Below are positions 24,218 to 36,472 of a DNA stretch of 64,000 nt, in pieces. The position numbers and the translations under genes are program-made. Every line of letters begins with the position of its first letter. Positions within the stretch are counted from its first letter, which is position 1. The notes under the pieces were generated by a model, which searched no databases, was not told the origin of the DNA, and saw only the letters and a program-made list of their open reading frames with translations. Origin of the DNA: Micromussa lordhowensis (Eukaryota > Cnidaria > Anthozoa > Scleractinia > Lobophylliidae). The DNA lies in contig OZ026599.1 of assembly GCA_964020085.1 (NCBI GenBank), forward strand, positions 30,318,274 through 30,382,273, written 5' to 3'.

Positions 24218-26495
24218 TTCCTTGAAGTGCCAACCTAGCACAACATTTTGCTGCAAACCGCGCCTCTAAAAGTGCCCGTGGAGCCGAGCTATGTCAAATT
24301 TGCCAAGGGGACCCCCAGCGCGCGTTTTCTGAAATTCTGCAAAGTTGGGAGCAGGTCAAACTCCTGCAAAAAGAAGGCCAAAAAAAAAACCCTGGCGCGA
24401 ATGCCATCATGTCCTAACTACGATTTCCTTAAAGTGCCAACCTAGCACAACATTTTGCTGCAAACCGCACCTCTAAAAGTGCCCGATGAGCCGAGCTATG
24501 TCAAATTTGCCAAGGGGACCCCCAGCGCGCGTTTTCTGAAATTCTGCAAAGTTGGGAGCAGGTCAATCTCCTGCAAAAAGAAGGCCAGAAAAAACACCCT
24601 GGTGCGAATGCCATCATGTCCTAACGAGAATTTTCTTAAAGTGCCAACCTAGCACAACATTTTGCTGCAAACCGCGCCTCTAAAAGTGCCCGTGGAGCCG
24701 AGCTATGTCAAATTTGCCAAGGGGACCCCCAGCGCGCGTTTTCTGAAATTCTGCAAAGTTGGGAGCAGGTCAAACTCCTGCAAAAAGAAGGCCAGAAAAA
24801 ACACCCTGGCGCGAATGCCATCATGTCTTAACTAAGATTTCCTTGAAGTGCCAACCTAGCACAACAATTTGCTGCACACCGCGCCTCTAAAAGTGCCCGT
24901 GGAGCCGAGCTATGTCAAATTTGCCAAGGGGACCCCCAGCGCGCGTTTTCTGAAATTCTGCAAAGTTGGGAGCAGGTCAAACTCCTGCAAAAAGAAGGCC
25001 AGAAAAAACACCCTGGTGCGAATGCCATCATGTCCTAACGAGAATTTCCTTCAAGTGCCAACCTAGCACAACATTTTGCTGCAAACCGCGCCTCTAAAAG
25101 TGCCCGTGGAGCCGAGCTATGTCAAATTTGCCAAGGGGACCCCCAGCGCGCGTTTTCTGAAATTCTGCAAAGTTGGGAGCAGGTCAAACTCCTGCAAAAA
25201 GAAGGCCAGAAAAAACACCCTGGCGCGAATGCCATCATGTCTTAACTAAGATTTCCTTGAAGTGCCAACCTAGCACAACAATTTGCTGCACACCGCGCCT
25301 CTAAAAGTGCCCGTGGAGCCGAGCTATGTCAAATTTGCCAAGGGGACCCCCAGCGCGCGTTTTCTGAAATTCTGCAAAGTTGGGAGCAGGTCAAACTCCT
25401 GCAAAAAGAAGGCCAGAAAAAACACCCTGTTGCGAATGCCATCATGTCCTAACGAGAATTTCCTTGAAGTGCCAACCTAGCACAACATTTTGCTGCAAAC
25501 CGCGCCTCTAAAAGTGCCCGTGGAGCCGAGCTATGTCAAATTTGCCAAGGGGACCCCCAGCGCGCGTTTTCTGAAATTCTGCAAAGTTGGGAGCAGGTCA
25601 AACTCCTGCAAAAAGAAGGCCAGAAAAAACACCCTGGCGCGAATGCCATCATGTCCTAACTAAAATTTCCTTGAAGTGCCAACCTAGCACAACATTTTGC
25701 TGCAAACCGCGCCTCTAAAAATGCCCGTGGAACCGAGCTATGTCAAATTTGCCAAGGGGACCCCCAGCGCGCGTTTTCTGAAATTCTGCAAAGTTGGGAG
25801 CAGGTCAAACTCCTGCAAAAAGAAGGCCACAAAAAACACCCTTCCGCGAATGCCATCATGTCCTATCTAGAATTTCCTTGAAGTGCCAACCTAGCACAAC
25901 AATTTGCTGCAAACCGCGCCTCTAAAAGTGCCCGTGGAGCCGAGCTATGTCAATTTTGCCAAGGGGACCCCCAGCGCGCGTTTTCTGAAATTCTGCAAAG
26001 TTGGGAGCAGGTCAAACTCCTGCAAAAAGAAGGCCAGAAAAAACACCCTGGTGCGAATGCCATCATGTTCTAACTAGGATTTCCTTCAAGTGCCAACCTA
26101 GCACAACATTTTGCTGCAAACCGCGCCTCTAAAAGTGCCCGTGGAGCCGAGCTATGTCAAATTTGCCAAGGGGACCCCCAGCGCGCGTTTTCTGAAATTC
26201 TGCAAAGTTGGGAGCAGGTCAAACTCCTGCAAAAAGAAGGCCAGAAAAAACACCCTGGCGCGAATGCCATCATGTCCTAACTAACATTTCCTTAAAGTGC
26301 CAACCTAGCACAACATTTTGCTGCAAATCGCGCCTCTAAAAGTGCCCGTGGAGCCGAGCTATGTCAAATTTGCCAAGGGGACCCCCAGCGCGCGTTTTCT
26401 GAAATTCTGCAAAGTTGGGAGCAGGTCAAACTCCTGGAAAAAGAAGGCCAGAAAAAAACACCCTGGCGCGAATGCCATCATGTCTTAACTAAGAT
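24218..26495. repeat. 11-monomer higher-order repeat, copy 2 (2278 bp period)
   Basis: A tandem duplicate of the preceding block. On a full reading I found only two substitutions between the copies: T at 22180 versus C at 24458, and C at 23192 versus T at 25470. All indels, including the long A-run near 24378, are shared. This is the longest and one of the most recent-looking duplications in the window. The match continues beyond 26495 into the next monomer and ends before about 26660. Confidence 0.9.
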
Positions 26496-27767
26496 TTCCT
26501 TGAAGTGCCAACCTAGCACAACATTTTGCTGCAAACCGCGCCTCTAAAAGTGCCCGTGGAGCCGAGCTATGTCAAATTTGCCAAGGGGACCCCCAGCGCG
26601 CGTTTTCTGAAATTCTGCAAAGTTGGGAGCAGGTCAAACTCCTGCAAAAAGAAGGCCAGAAAAAACACCGTGGCGCGAGTGCCATCATGTCCTAACTAGC
26701 ATTTCCTTGAAGTGCCAACCTAGCACAACATTTTGCTGCAAACCGCGCCTCTAAAAGTGCCCGTGGTACCGAGCTATGTCAAATTTGCCAAGGGGACCCC
26801 CAGCGCGCGTTTTCTGAAATTCTGCAAAGTTGGGAGCAGGTCAAACTCCTGCAAAAAGAAGGCCAGAAAAAACGCCCTGGCGCGAATGCCATCATGTCCT
26901 AACTAAGATTTCCTTGAAGTGCCAACCTAGCACAACATTTTGCTGCAAACCGCGCCTCTAAAAATGCCCGTGGAGCCGAGCTATGTCAAATTTGCCAAGG
27001 GGACCCCCAGCGCGCGTTTTCTGAAATTCTGCAAAGTTGGGAGCAGGTCAAACTCCTGCAAAAAGAAAACCAGAAAAAACACCCTGGCGCGAATGCCATA
27101 ATGTCCTAACTAGAATTTCCTTGAAGTGCCAACCTAGCACAACATTTTGCTGCAAACCGCGCTTCTAAAAGTGCCCGTGGAGCCGAGCTATGTCAAATTT
27201 GCCAAGGGGACCCCCAGCGCGCGTTTTCTGAAATTCTGCAAAGTTGGGAGCAGGTCAAACTCCTGCAAAAAGAAGGCCAGAAAAAACACCGTGGCGCGAG
27301 TGCCATCATGTCCTAACTAGCATTTCCTTGAAGTGCCAACCTAGCACAACATTTTGCTGCAAACCGCGCCTCTAAAAGTGCCCGTGGTACCGAGCTATGT
27401 CAAATTTGCCAAGGGGACCCCCAGCGCGCGTTTTCTGAAATTCTGCAAAGTTGGGAGCAGGTCAAACTCCTGCAAAAAGAAGGCCAGAAAAAACGCCCTG
27501 GCGCGAATGCCATCATGTCCTAACTAAGATTTCCTTGAAGTGCCAACCTAGCACAACATTTTGCTGCAAACCGCGCCTCTAAAAATGCCCGTGGAGCCGA
27601 GCTATGTCAAATTTGCCAAGGGGACCCCCAGCGCGCGTTTTCTGAAATTCTGCAAAGTTGGGAGCAGGTCAAACTCCTGCAAAAAGAAAACCAGAAAAAA
27701 CACCCTGGCGCGAATGCCATAATGTCCTAACTAGAATTTCCTTGAAGTGCCAACCTAGCACAACATT
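26496..27767. repeat. 3-monomer higher-order repeat, two copies (621 bp period)
   Basis: Copies are about 26526-27146 and 27147-27767. Shared marks are CACCGTGGCGCGAGTGCC (near 26666 and 27287), CGTGGTACCGAGC (near 26762 and 27383), AAAACGCCCTGG, AAAAATGCCC, AAAGAAAACCAG (near 27062 and 27683) and GCCATAATGTCC. A third relative with most of these marks is at 29635-30255, displaced by about 2488 bp from the second copy. Confidence 0.85.
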
Positions 27768-29634
27768 TTGCTGCAAACCGCGCTTCTAAAAGTGCCCGTG
27801 GAGCCGAGCTATGCCAAATTTGCCAAGGGGACCCCCAGCGCGCGTTTTCTGAAATTCTGCAAAGTTGGGAGCAGGTCAAACTCCTGCAAAAAGAAGGCCA
27901 GAAAAAACACCCTGGTGCGAATGCCATCATGTCCTAACGAAAATTTCCTTAAAGTGCGAACCTAGCACAACATTTTGCTGCAAACTGCGCCTCTAAAAGT
28001 GCCCTTGGAGCCGAGCTATGTCAAATTTGCCAAGGGGACCCCCAGCGCGCGTTTTCTGAAATTCTGCAAAGTTGGGAGCAGGTCAAACTCCTGCAAAAAG
28101 AAGGCCAGAAAAAAACACCCTGGCGCGAATGCCATCATGTCCTAACTAAAATTTCCTTGAAGTGCCAACCTTGCACAACATTTTGCTGCAAACCGCGCCT
28201 CTAAAAGTGCCCGTGGAGCCGAGCTATGTCAAATTTGCCAAGGGGACCCCCAGCGCGCGTTTTCTGAAATTCTGCAAAGTTGGGAGCAGGTCAAACTCCT
28301 GCAAAAAGAAGGCCAGAAAAAGCACCCTGGCGCGAATGCCATCATGTCTTAACTAAGATTTCCTTGAAGTGCCAACCTAGCACAACATTTTGCTGCAAAC
28401 CGCGCCTCTAAAAGTGCCCGTGGAGCCGAGCTATGTCAAATTTGCCAAGGGGACCCCCAGCGCGCGTTTTCTGAAATTCTGCAAAGTTGGGAGCAGGTCA
28501 AACTCCTGCAAAAAGAAGGCCAGAAAAAAACACCCTGGCGCGAATGCCATCATGTCCTAACTAAAATTTCCTTGAAGTGCCAACCTTGCACAATATTTTG
28601 CTGCAAACCGCGCCTCTAAAAGTGCCCGTGGAGCCGAGCTATGTCAAATTTGCCAAGGGGACCCCCAGCGCGCGTTTTCTGAAATTCTGCAAAGTTGGGA
28701 GCAGGTCAAACTCCTGCAAAAAGAAGGCCAGAAAAAGCACCCTGGCGCGAATGCCATCATGTCCTAACTAGGATTTCCTTGAAGTGCCAACCTAGCACAA
28801 CATTTTGCTGCAAACCGCGCCTCTAAAAGTGCCCGTGGAGCCGAGCTATATCAAATTTGCCAAGGGGACCCCCAGCGCGCGTTTTCTGAAATTCTGCAAA
28901 GTTGGGAGCAGGTCAAACTCCTGCAAAAAGAAGGCCAGAAAAAACACCCTGGCGCGAATGCCATCATGTCCTAACTACGATTTCCTTGAAAGGGCCAAAA
29001 TAGCACAACATTTTGCTGCAAACCGCGCCTCTAAAAGTGCCCGTGGAGCCGAGCTATGTCAAATTTGCCAAGGGGACCCTTAGCGGGCGTTTTCTGAAAT
29101 TCTGCAAAGTTGGGAGCAGGTCAAACTCCTGCAAAAAGAAGGCCAGAAAAAACACCCTGGCGCGAATGCCATCATGTCCTAATTAGCATTTCCTTGAAGT
29201 GCCAGCCTAGCACAACATTTTGCTGCAAACCGCGCCTCTAAAAGTGCCCGTGGAGCCGAGCTATGTCAAATTTGCCAAGGGGACCCCCAGCGCGCGTTTT
29301 CTGAAATTCTGCAAAGTTGGGAGCAGGTCAAACTCCTGCAAAAAGAAGGCCAGAAAAAACACCCTGGCGCGAATGCCATCATGTCCTAACTACGATTTCC
29401 TTGAAAGGGCCAAAATAGCACAACATTTTGCTGCAAACCGCGCCTCTAAAAGTGCCCGTGGAGCCGAGCTATGTCAAATTTGCCAAGGGGACCCCCAGCG
29501 CGCGTTTTCTGAAATTCTGCAAAGTTGGGAGCAGGTCAAACTCCTGCAAAAAGAAGGCCAGAAAAAACACCCTGGCGCGAATGTCATCATGTTTTAACTA
29601 TGATTTCCTTAAAGTGCTAACCTAGCACAACATT
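27768..29634. repeat. Nine-monomer stretch sharing units with 31.5-34.4 kb
   Basis: Monomers preceded by CCAACCTTGCACAA (near 28169 and 28584), with AAAAAGCACCC in the body, recur near 31.69, 32.11, 33.35 and 33.77 kb. The junction variant GAAAGGGCCAAAATAGC (near 28988 and 29403) recurs near 34168; it carries a one-base gain that shifts the reading frame across the usual TAG, which is why longer open stretches (92 and 125 codons) appear here. No coding evidence exists beyond that. Confidence 0.75.
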
Positions 29635-30669
29635 TTGCTGCAAACCGCGCCTCTAAAAGTGCCCGTGGAGCCGAGCTATGCCAAATTTGCCAAGGGGACC
29701 CCCAGCGCGCGTTTTCTGAAATTCTGCAAAGTTGGGAGCAGGTCAAACTCCTGCAAAAAGAAGGCCAGAAAAAACACCGTGGCGCGAGTGCCATCATGTC
29801 CTAACTAGCATTTCCTTAAAGTGCCAACCTAGCACAACATTTTGCTGCAAACCGCGCCTCTAAAAGTGCCCGTGGTACCGAGCTATGTCAAATTTGCCAA
29901 GGGGACCCCCAGCGCGCGTTTTCTGAAATTCTGCAAAGTTGGGAGCAGGTCAAACTCCTGCAAAAAGAAGGCCAGAAAAAACACCCTGGCGCGAATGCCA
30001 TCATGTCCTAACTAAGATTTCCTTGAAGTGCCAACCTAGCACAACATTTTGCTGCAAACCGCGCCTCTAAAAATGCCCGTGGAGCCGAGCTATGTCAAAT
30101 TTGCCAAGGGGACCCCCAGCGCGCGTTTTCTGAAATTCTGCAAAGTTGGGAGCAGGTCAAACTCCTGCAAAAAGAAAACCAGAAAAAACACCCTGGCGCG
30201 AATGCCATCATGTCCTAACTAAAATTTCCTTGAAGTGCCAACCTAGCACAACATTTTGCTGCAAACCGCGCCTCTAAAAGTGCCCGTGGAGCCGAGCTAT
30301 GCCAAATTTGCCAAGGGGACCCCCAGCGCGCGTTTTCTGAAATTCTGCAAAGTTGGGAGCAGGTCAAACTCCTGCAAAAAGAAGGCCAGAAAAAACACCC
30401 TGGTGCGAATGCCATCATGTCCTAACGAAAATTTCCTTAAAGTGCGAACCTAGCACAACATTTTGCTGCAAACCGCGCCTCTAAAAGTGCCCGTGGAGTC
30501 GAGCTATGTCAAATTTGCCAAGGGGACCCCCAGCGCGCGTTTTCTGAAATTCTGCAAAGTTGGGAGCAGGTCAAACTCCTGCAAAAAGAAGGCCAGAAAA
30601 AACACCCTGGCGCGAATGCCATCATGTCCTAACTAGGATTTCCTTAAAGTGCCAACCTAGCACAACAAT
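29635..30669. repeat. Third relative of the 26.5-27.8 kb 3-mer plus two monomers
   Basis: The segment 29635-30255 repeats CACCGTGGCGCGAGTGCC, CGTGGTACCGAGC and AAAGAAAACCAG from the 621 bp unit, but lacks its AACGCCCTGG and CCATAATG marks. The next monomer (30256) matches that at 27768 (GGTGCG, AACGAAAATTTCC, AAAGTGCGAACC), giving a long-range offset of 2488 bp. The monomer at 30463 has a private GTGGAGTCGAGC. Confidence 0.75.
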
Positions 30670-32327
30670 TTGCTGCAAACCGCGCCTCTAAAAGTGCCCG
30701 TGGAGCCGAGCTATGTCAATTTTGCCAAGGGGACCCCCAGCGCGCGTTTTCTGAAATTCTGCAAAGTTGGGAGCAGGTCAAACTCCTGCAAAAAGAAGGC
30801 CAGAAAAAACACCCTGGTGCGAATGCCATCATGTTCTAACGACAATTTCCTTAAAGTGCCAACCTAGCACAACATTTTGCTGCAAACCGCGCCTCTAAAA
30901 GTGCCCGTGGAGCCGAGCTATGTCAAATTTGCCAAGGGGACCCCCAGCGCGCGTTTTCTGAAATTCTGCAAAGTTGGGAGCAGGTCAAACTCCTGCAAAA
31001 AGAAGGCCAGAAAAAACACCCTGGTGCGAATGCCATCATGTCCTAACGACGATTTCCTTAAAGTGCTAACCTAGCACAACATTTCGCTGCAAACCGCGCC
31101 TCTAAAAGTGCCCGTGGAGCCGAGCTATGTCAAATTTGCCAAGGGGACCCCCAGCGCGCGTTTTCTGAAATTCTGCAAAGTTGGGAGCAGGTCAAACTCC
31201 TGCAAAAAGAAGGCCAGAAAAAACACCCTGGCGCGAATGCCATCATGTCCTAACTAAAATTTCCTTAAAGTGCCAACCTAGCACAACATTTTGCTGCAAA
31301 CCGCGCCTCTAAAAGTGTCCGTGGAGCCGAGCTATGTCAAATTTGCCAAGGGCACCCCGAGCGCGCGTTTTCTGAAATTCTGCAAAGTTAAGAGCAGGTC
31401 AAACTCCTGCAAAAAGAAGGCCAGAAATAGCACCCTAGCGCGAATGCCATCATGTCCTGACTAGAAATTCCTTCAAGTGCCAACCTAGCACAACATTTTG
31501 CTGCAAAGCGCGCCTCTAAAAGTGCCCTTGGAGCCGAGCTATGTCAAATTTGCCAAGGGGACCCCCAGCGCGCGTTTTCTGAAATTCTGCAAAGTTGGGA
31601 GCAGGTCAAACTCCTGCAAAAAGAAGGCCAGAAAAAAACACCCTGGCGCGAATGCCATCATGTCCTAACTAAAATTTCCTTGAAGTGCCAACCTTGCACA
31701 ACATTTTGCTGCAAACCGCGCCTCTAAAAGTGCCCGTGGAGCCGAGCTATGTCAAATTTGCCAAGGGGACCCCCAGCGCGCGTTTTCTGAAATTCTGCAA
31801 AGTTGGGAGCAGGTCAAACTCCTGCAAAAAGAAGGCCAGAAAAAGCACCCTGGCGCGAATGCCATCATGTCTTAACTAAGATTTCCTTGAAGTGCCAACC
31901 TAGCACAACATTTTGCTGCAAACCGCGCCTCTAAAAGTGCCCGTGGAGCCGAGCTATGTCAAATTTGCCAAGGGGACCCCCAGCGCGCGTTTTCTGAAAT
32001 TCTGCAAAGTTGGGAGCAGGTCAAACTCCTGCAAAAAGAAGGCCAGAAAAAAACACCCTGGCGCGAATGCCATCATGTCCTAACTAAAATTTCCTTGAAG
32101 TGCCAACCTTGCACAATATTTTGCTGCAAACCGCGCCTCTAAAAGTGCCCGTGGAGCTGAGCTATGTCAAATTTGCCAAGGGGACCCCCAGCGCGCGTTT
32201 TCTGAAATTCTGCAAAGTTGGGAGCAGGTCAAACTCCTGCAAAAAGAAGGCCAGAAAAAGCACCCTGGCGCGAATGCCATCATGTCCTAACTAGGATTTC
32301 CTTAAAGTGCCAACCTAGCACAACAAT
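30670..32327. repeat. 8-monomer higher-order repeat, copy 1 (1658 bp period)
   Basis: Eight monomers recur in order at +1658. Marks include TGTCAATTTTGCC (near 30714), GTTCTAACGACAATTT (near 30833), ACATTTCGCTGC (near 31079), AGTGTCCGTGG with GGGCACCCCGAGC (near 31315-31350), AAGTTAAGAGC (near 31385), GCAAAGCGCGCC (near 31503), and two CCTTGCACAA monomers, the second with ACAATATTTTGC and GGAGCTGAGC (near 32110-32160). Confidence 0.9.
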
Positions 32328-33985
32328 TTGCTGCAAACCGCGCCTCTAAAAGTGCCCGTGGAGCCGAGCTATGTCAATTTTGCCAAGGGGACCCCCAGCG
32401 CGCGTTTTCTGAAATTCTGCAAAGTTGGGAGCAGGTCAAACTCCTGCAAAAAGAAGGCCAGAAAAAACACCCTGGTGCGAATGCCATCATGTTCTAACGA
32501 CAATTTCCTTAAAGTGCCAACCTAGCACAACATTTTGCTGCAAACCGCGCCTCTGAAAGTGCCCGTGGAGCCGAGCTATGTCAAATTTGCCAAGGGGACC
32601 CCCAGCGCGCGTTTTCTGAAATTCTGCAAAGTTGGGAGCAGGTCAAACTCCTGCAAAAAGAAGGCCAGAAAAAACACCCTGGTGCGAATGCCATCATGTC
32701 CTAACGACGATTTCCTTAAAGTGCTAACCTAGCACAACATTTCGCTGCAAACCGCGCCTCTAAAAGTGCCCGTGGAGCCGAGCTATGTCAAATTTGCCAA
32801 GGGGACCCCCAGCGCGCGTTTTCTGAAATTCTGCAAAGTTGGGAGCAGGTCAAACTCCTGCAAAAAGAAGGCCAGAAAAAACACCCTGGCGCGAATGCCA
32901 TCATGTCCTAACTAAAATTTCCTTAAAGTGCCAACCTAGCACAACATTTTGCTGCAAACCGCGCCTCTAAAAGTGTCCGTGGAGCCGAGCTATGTCAAAT
33001 TTGCCAAGGGCACCCCGAGCGCGCGTTTTCTGAAATTCTGCAAAGTTAAGAGCAGGTCAAACTCCTGCAAAAAGAAGGCCAGAAATAGCACCCTAGCGCG
33101 AATGCCATCATGTCCTGACTAGAATTTCCTTCAAGTGCCAACCTAGCACAACATTTTGCTGCAAAGCGCGCCTCTAAAAGTGCCCTTGGAGCCGAGCTAT
33201 GTCAAATTTGCCAAGGGGACCCCCAGCGCGCGTTTTCTGAAATTCTGCAAAGTTGGGAGCAGGTCAAACTCCTGCAAAAAGAAGGCCAGAAAAAAACACC
33301 CTGGCGCGAATGCCATCATGTCCTAACTAAAATTTCCTTGAAGTGCCAACCTTGCACAACATTTTGCTGCAAACCGCGCCTCTAAAAGTGCCCGTGGAGC
33401 CGAGCTATGTCAAATTTGCCAAGGGGACCCCCAGCGCGCGTTTTCTGAAATTCTGCAAAGTTGGGAGCAGGTCAAACTCCTGCAAAAAGAAGGCCAGAAA
33501 AAGCACCCTGGCGCGAATGCCATCATGTCTTAACTAAGATTTCCTTGAAGTGCCAACCTAGCACAACATTTTGCTGCAAACCGCGCCTCTAAAAGTGCCC
33601 GTGGAGCCGAGCTATGTCAAATTTGCCAAGGGGACCCCCAGCGCGCGTTTTCTGAAATTCTGCAAAGTTGGGAGCAGGTCAAACTCCTGCAAAAAGAAGG
33701 CCAGAAAAAAACACCCTGGCGCGAATGCCATCATGTCCTAACTAAAATTTCCTTGAAGTGCCAACCTTGCACAATATTTTGCTGCAAACCGCGCCTCTAA
33801 AAGTGCCCGTGGAGCTGAGCTATGTCAAATTTGCCAAGGGGACCCCCAGCGCGCGTTTTCTGAAATTCTGCAAAGTTGGGAGCAGGTCAAACTCCTGCAA
33901 AAAGAAGGCCAGAAAAAGCACCCTGGCGCGAATGCCATCATGTCCTAACTAGGATTTCCTTGAAGTGCCAACCTAGCACAACATT
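32328..33985. repeat. 8-monomer higher-order repeat, copy 2 (1658 bp period)
   Basis: A tandem duplicate of 30670-32327. The internal differences I found are A at 30897 versus G at 32555, and A at 31467 versus T at 33125. Near the right end the pattern changes from TTTCCTTAAAG (before 32328) to TTTCCTTGAAG (before 33986), marking the boundary. Its second half resembles 28162-28800, so this unit combines segments that also exist separately to the left. Confidence 0.9.
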
Positions 33986-35021
33986 TTGCTGCAAACCGCG
34001 CCTCTAAAAGTGCCCGTGGAGCCGAGCTATGTCAAATTTGCCAAGGGGACCCCCAGCGCGCGTTTTCTGAAATTCTGCAAAGTTGGGAGCAGGTCAAACT
34101 CCTGCAAAAAGAAGGCCAGAAAAAACACCCTGGCGCGAATGCCATCATGTCCTAACTACGATTTCCTTGAAAGGGCCAAAATAGCACAACATTTTGCTGC
34201 AAACCGCGCCTCTAAAAGTGCCCGTGGAGCCGAGCTATGTCAAATTTGCCAAGGGGACCCTTAGCGGGCGTTTTCTGAAATTCTGCAAAGTTGGGAGCAG
34301 GTCAAACTCCTGCAAAAAGAAGGCCAGAAAAAACACCCTGGCGCGAATGCCATCATGTCCTAACTAGGATTTCCTTGAAGTGCCAGCCTAGCACAACATT
34401 TTGCTGCAAACCGCGCCTCTAAAAGTGCCCGTGGAGCCGAGCTATGCCAAATTTGCCAAGGGGACCCCCAGCGCGCGTTTTCTGAAATTCTGCAAAGTTG
34501 GGAGCAGGTCAAACTCCTGCAAAAAGAAGGCCAAAAAAAACACCCTGGCGCGAATGTCATCATGCTTTAACTATAATTTCCTTAAAGTGCTAACCTAGCA
34601 CAACATTTTGCTGCAAACCGCGCCTCTAAAAGTGCCCGTGGAGCCGAGCTATGCCAAATTTGCCAAGGGGACCCCCAGCGCGCGTTTTCTAAAATTCTGC
34701 AAAGTTGGGAGCAGGTCAAACTCCTGCAAAAAGAAGGCCAGAAAAAACACTCTGGTGCGAATGCCATCATGTCTTAACGACAATTTCCTTAAAGTGCCAA
34801 CCTAGCACAACATTTTGCTGCAAACCGCGCCTCTAAAAGTGCCCGTGGAGCCGAGCTATGTCAAATTTGCCAAGGGGACCCCCAGCGCGCGTTTTCTGAA
34901 ATTCTGCAAAGTTGGGAGCAGGTCAAACTCCTGCAAAAAGAAGGCCAGAAAAAACACCCTGGCGCGAATGCCATCATGTCCTAACTAAAATTTCCTTAAA
35001 GTGCCAACCTAGCACAACATT
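33986..35021. repeat. Five monomers linking the 8-mer and the 7-mer/4-mer series
   Basis: The monomer at 33986 and its GAAAGGGCCAAAATAGC junction (near 34168) repeat those at 28805 and 29220. Those at 34401 and 34608 carry GAGCTATGCCAAATTTG, like 29635. The monomer at 34608 also has AACACTCTGGTGCG and AACGACAATTT. No gene was seen. Confidence 0.7.
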
Positions 35022-36472
35022 TTGCTGCAAACCGCGCCTCTAAAAGTGTCCGTGGAGCCGAGCTATGTCAAATTTGCCAAGGGGACCCCGAGCGCGCGTT
35101 TTCTGAAATTCTGCCAAGTTAAGAGGAGGTCAAACTCCTGCAAAAAGAAGGCCAGAAATAACACCCTAGCGCGGATGCCATCATGTCCTGACTAGAATTT
35201 CCTTGAAGTGCCAACCTAGCACAACATTTTGCTGCAAAGCGCGCCTCTAAAAGTGCCCTTGGAGCCGAGCTATGTCAAATTTGCCAAGGGGACCCCCAGC
35301 GCGCGTTTTCTGAAATTCTGCAAAGTTGGGAGCAGGTCAAACCCCTGCAAAAAGAGGGCCAGGGAAAACACCCTGGCGCGAATGCCATCATGTCTTAACT
35401 AAGATTTCCTTCAAGTGCCAATCAAGCACAACATTTTGCTGCAAACGGCGCCTCGAAAAGTGCCCGTGGAGCCGAGCTATGTCAAATTTGCCAAGGGGAC
35501 CCTTAGCGGGCGTTTTCTGAAATTCTGCAAAGTTGGGAGCAGGTCAAACTCCTGCAAAAAGAAGGCCAGAAAAAACACCCTGGCGCGAAAGCCATCATGT
35601 CTTAACTAAAATTTTCTTGAAGTGCCAACCTAGCACAACATTTTGCTGCAAACCGCGCCTCTAAAAGTGCCCGTGGAGCCGAGCTATGTCAAATTTGCCA
35701 AGGGGACCCCCAGCGCGCGTTTTCTGAAATTCTGCAAAGTTGGGAGCAGGTCAAACTCCTGCAAAAAGAAGGCCAGAAAAAAACACCCTGGCGCGAATGC
35801 CATCATGTCCTAACTAGAATTTCCTTGAAGTGCCAACCTTGCACAACATTTTGCTGCAAACCGCGCCTCTAAAAGTGCCCGTGGAGCCGAGCTATGTCAA
35901 ATTTGCCAAGGGGACCCCCAGCGCGCGTTTTCTGAAATTCTGCAAAGTTGGGAGCAGGTCAAACTCCTGCAAAAAGAAGGCCAGAAAAAGCACCCTGGCG
36001 CGAATGCCATCATGTCTTAACTAGAACTTCCTTGAAGTGCCAACCTAGCACAACATTTTGCTGCAAACCGCGCCTCTAAAAGTGCCCGTGGAGCCGAGCT
36101 ATGTCAAATTTGCCAAGGGGACCCCCAGCGCGCGTTTTCTGAAATTCTGCAAAGTTGGGAGCAGGTCAAACTCCTGCAAAAAGAAGGCCAGAAAAAAACA
36201 CCCTGGCGCGAATGCCATCATGTCCTAACTAAAATTTCCTTGAAGTGCCAACCTTGCACAATATTTTGCTGCAAACCGCGCCTCTAAAAGTGCCCGTGGA
36301 GCCGAGCTATGTCAAATTTGCCAAGGGGACCCCCAGCGCGCGTTTTCTGAAATTCTGCAAAGTTGGGAGCAGGTCAAACTCCTGCAAAAAGAAGGCCAGA
36401 AAAAACACCCTGGCGCGAATGCCATCATGTCCTAACTAAAATTTCCTTAAAGTGCCAACCTAGCACAACATT
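35022..36472. repeat. 7-monomer higher-order repeat (1451 bp)
   Basis: The order is S (AGTGTCCGTGG, ACCCCGAGCGCG, AGAGGAGG, AATAACACCCTAGCGC), U (GCAAAGCGCGCC, GCCCTTGGAGCC, GAGGGCCAGGG), V (ATCAAGCACAAC, TTAGCGGGCG), W (near consensus), T (CCTTGCACAA, AAAAAGCACCC), one near-consensus monomer and a second T-like monomer (ACAATATTTTGC). The V monomer here has private changes GCAAACGGCG and CTCGAAAAG. S and U recur 1451 bp later. Confidence 0.8.

Noticed and set aside
28805..29597. Longer frames of 92 and 125 codons (also 33986-34264) as fused or real genes
   Set aside because: They arise from a one-base-longer junction variant that shifts past the usual TAG into the next monomer. The second half is the same DNA read in another frame.
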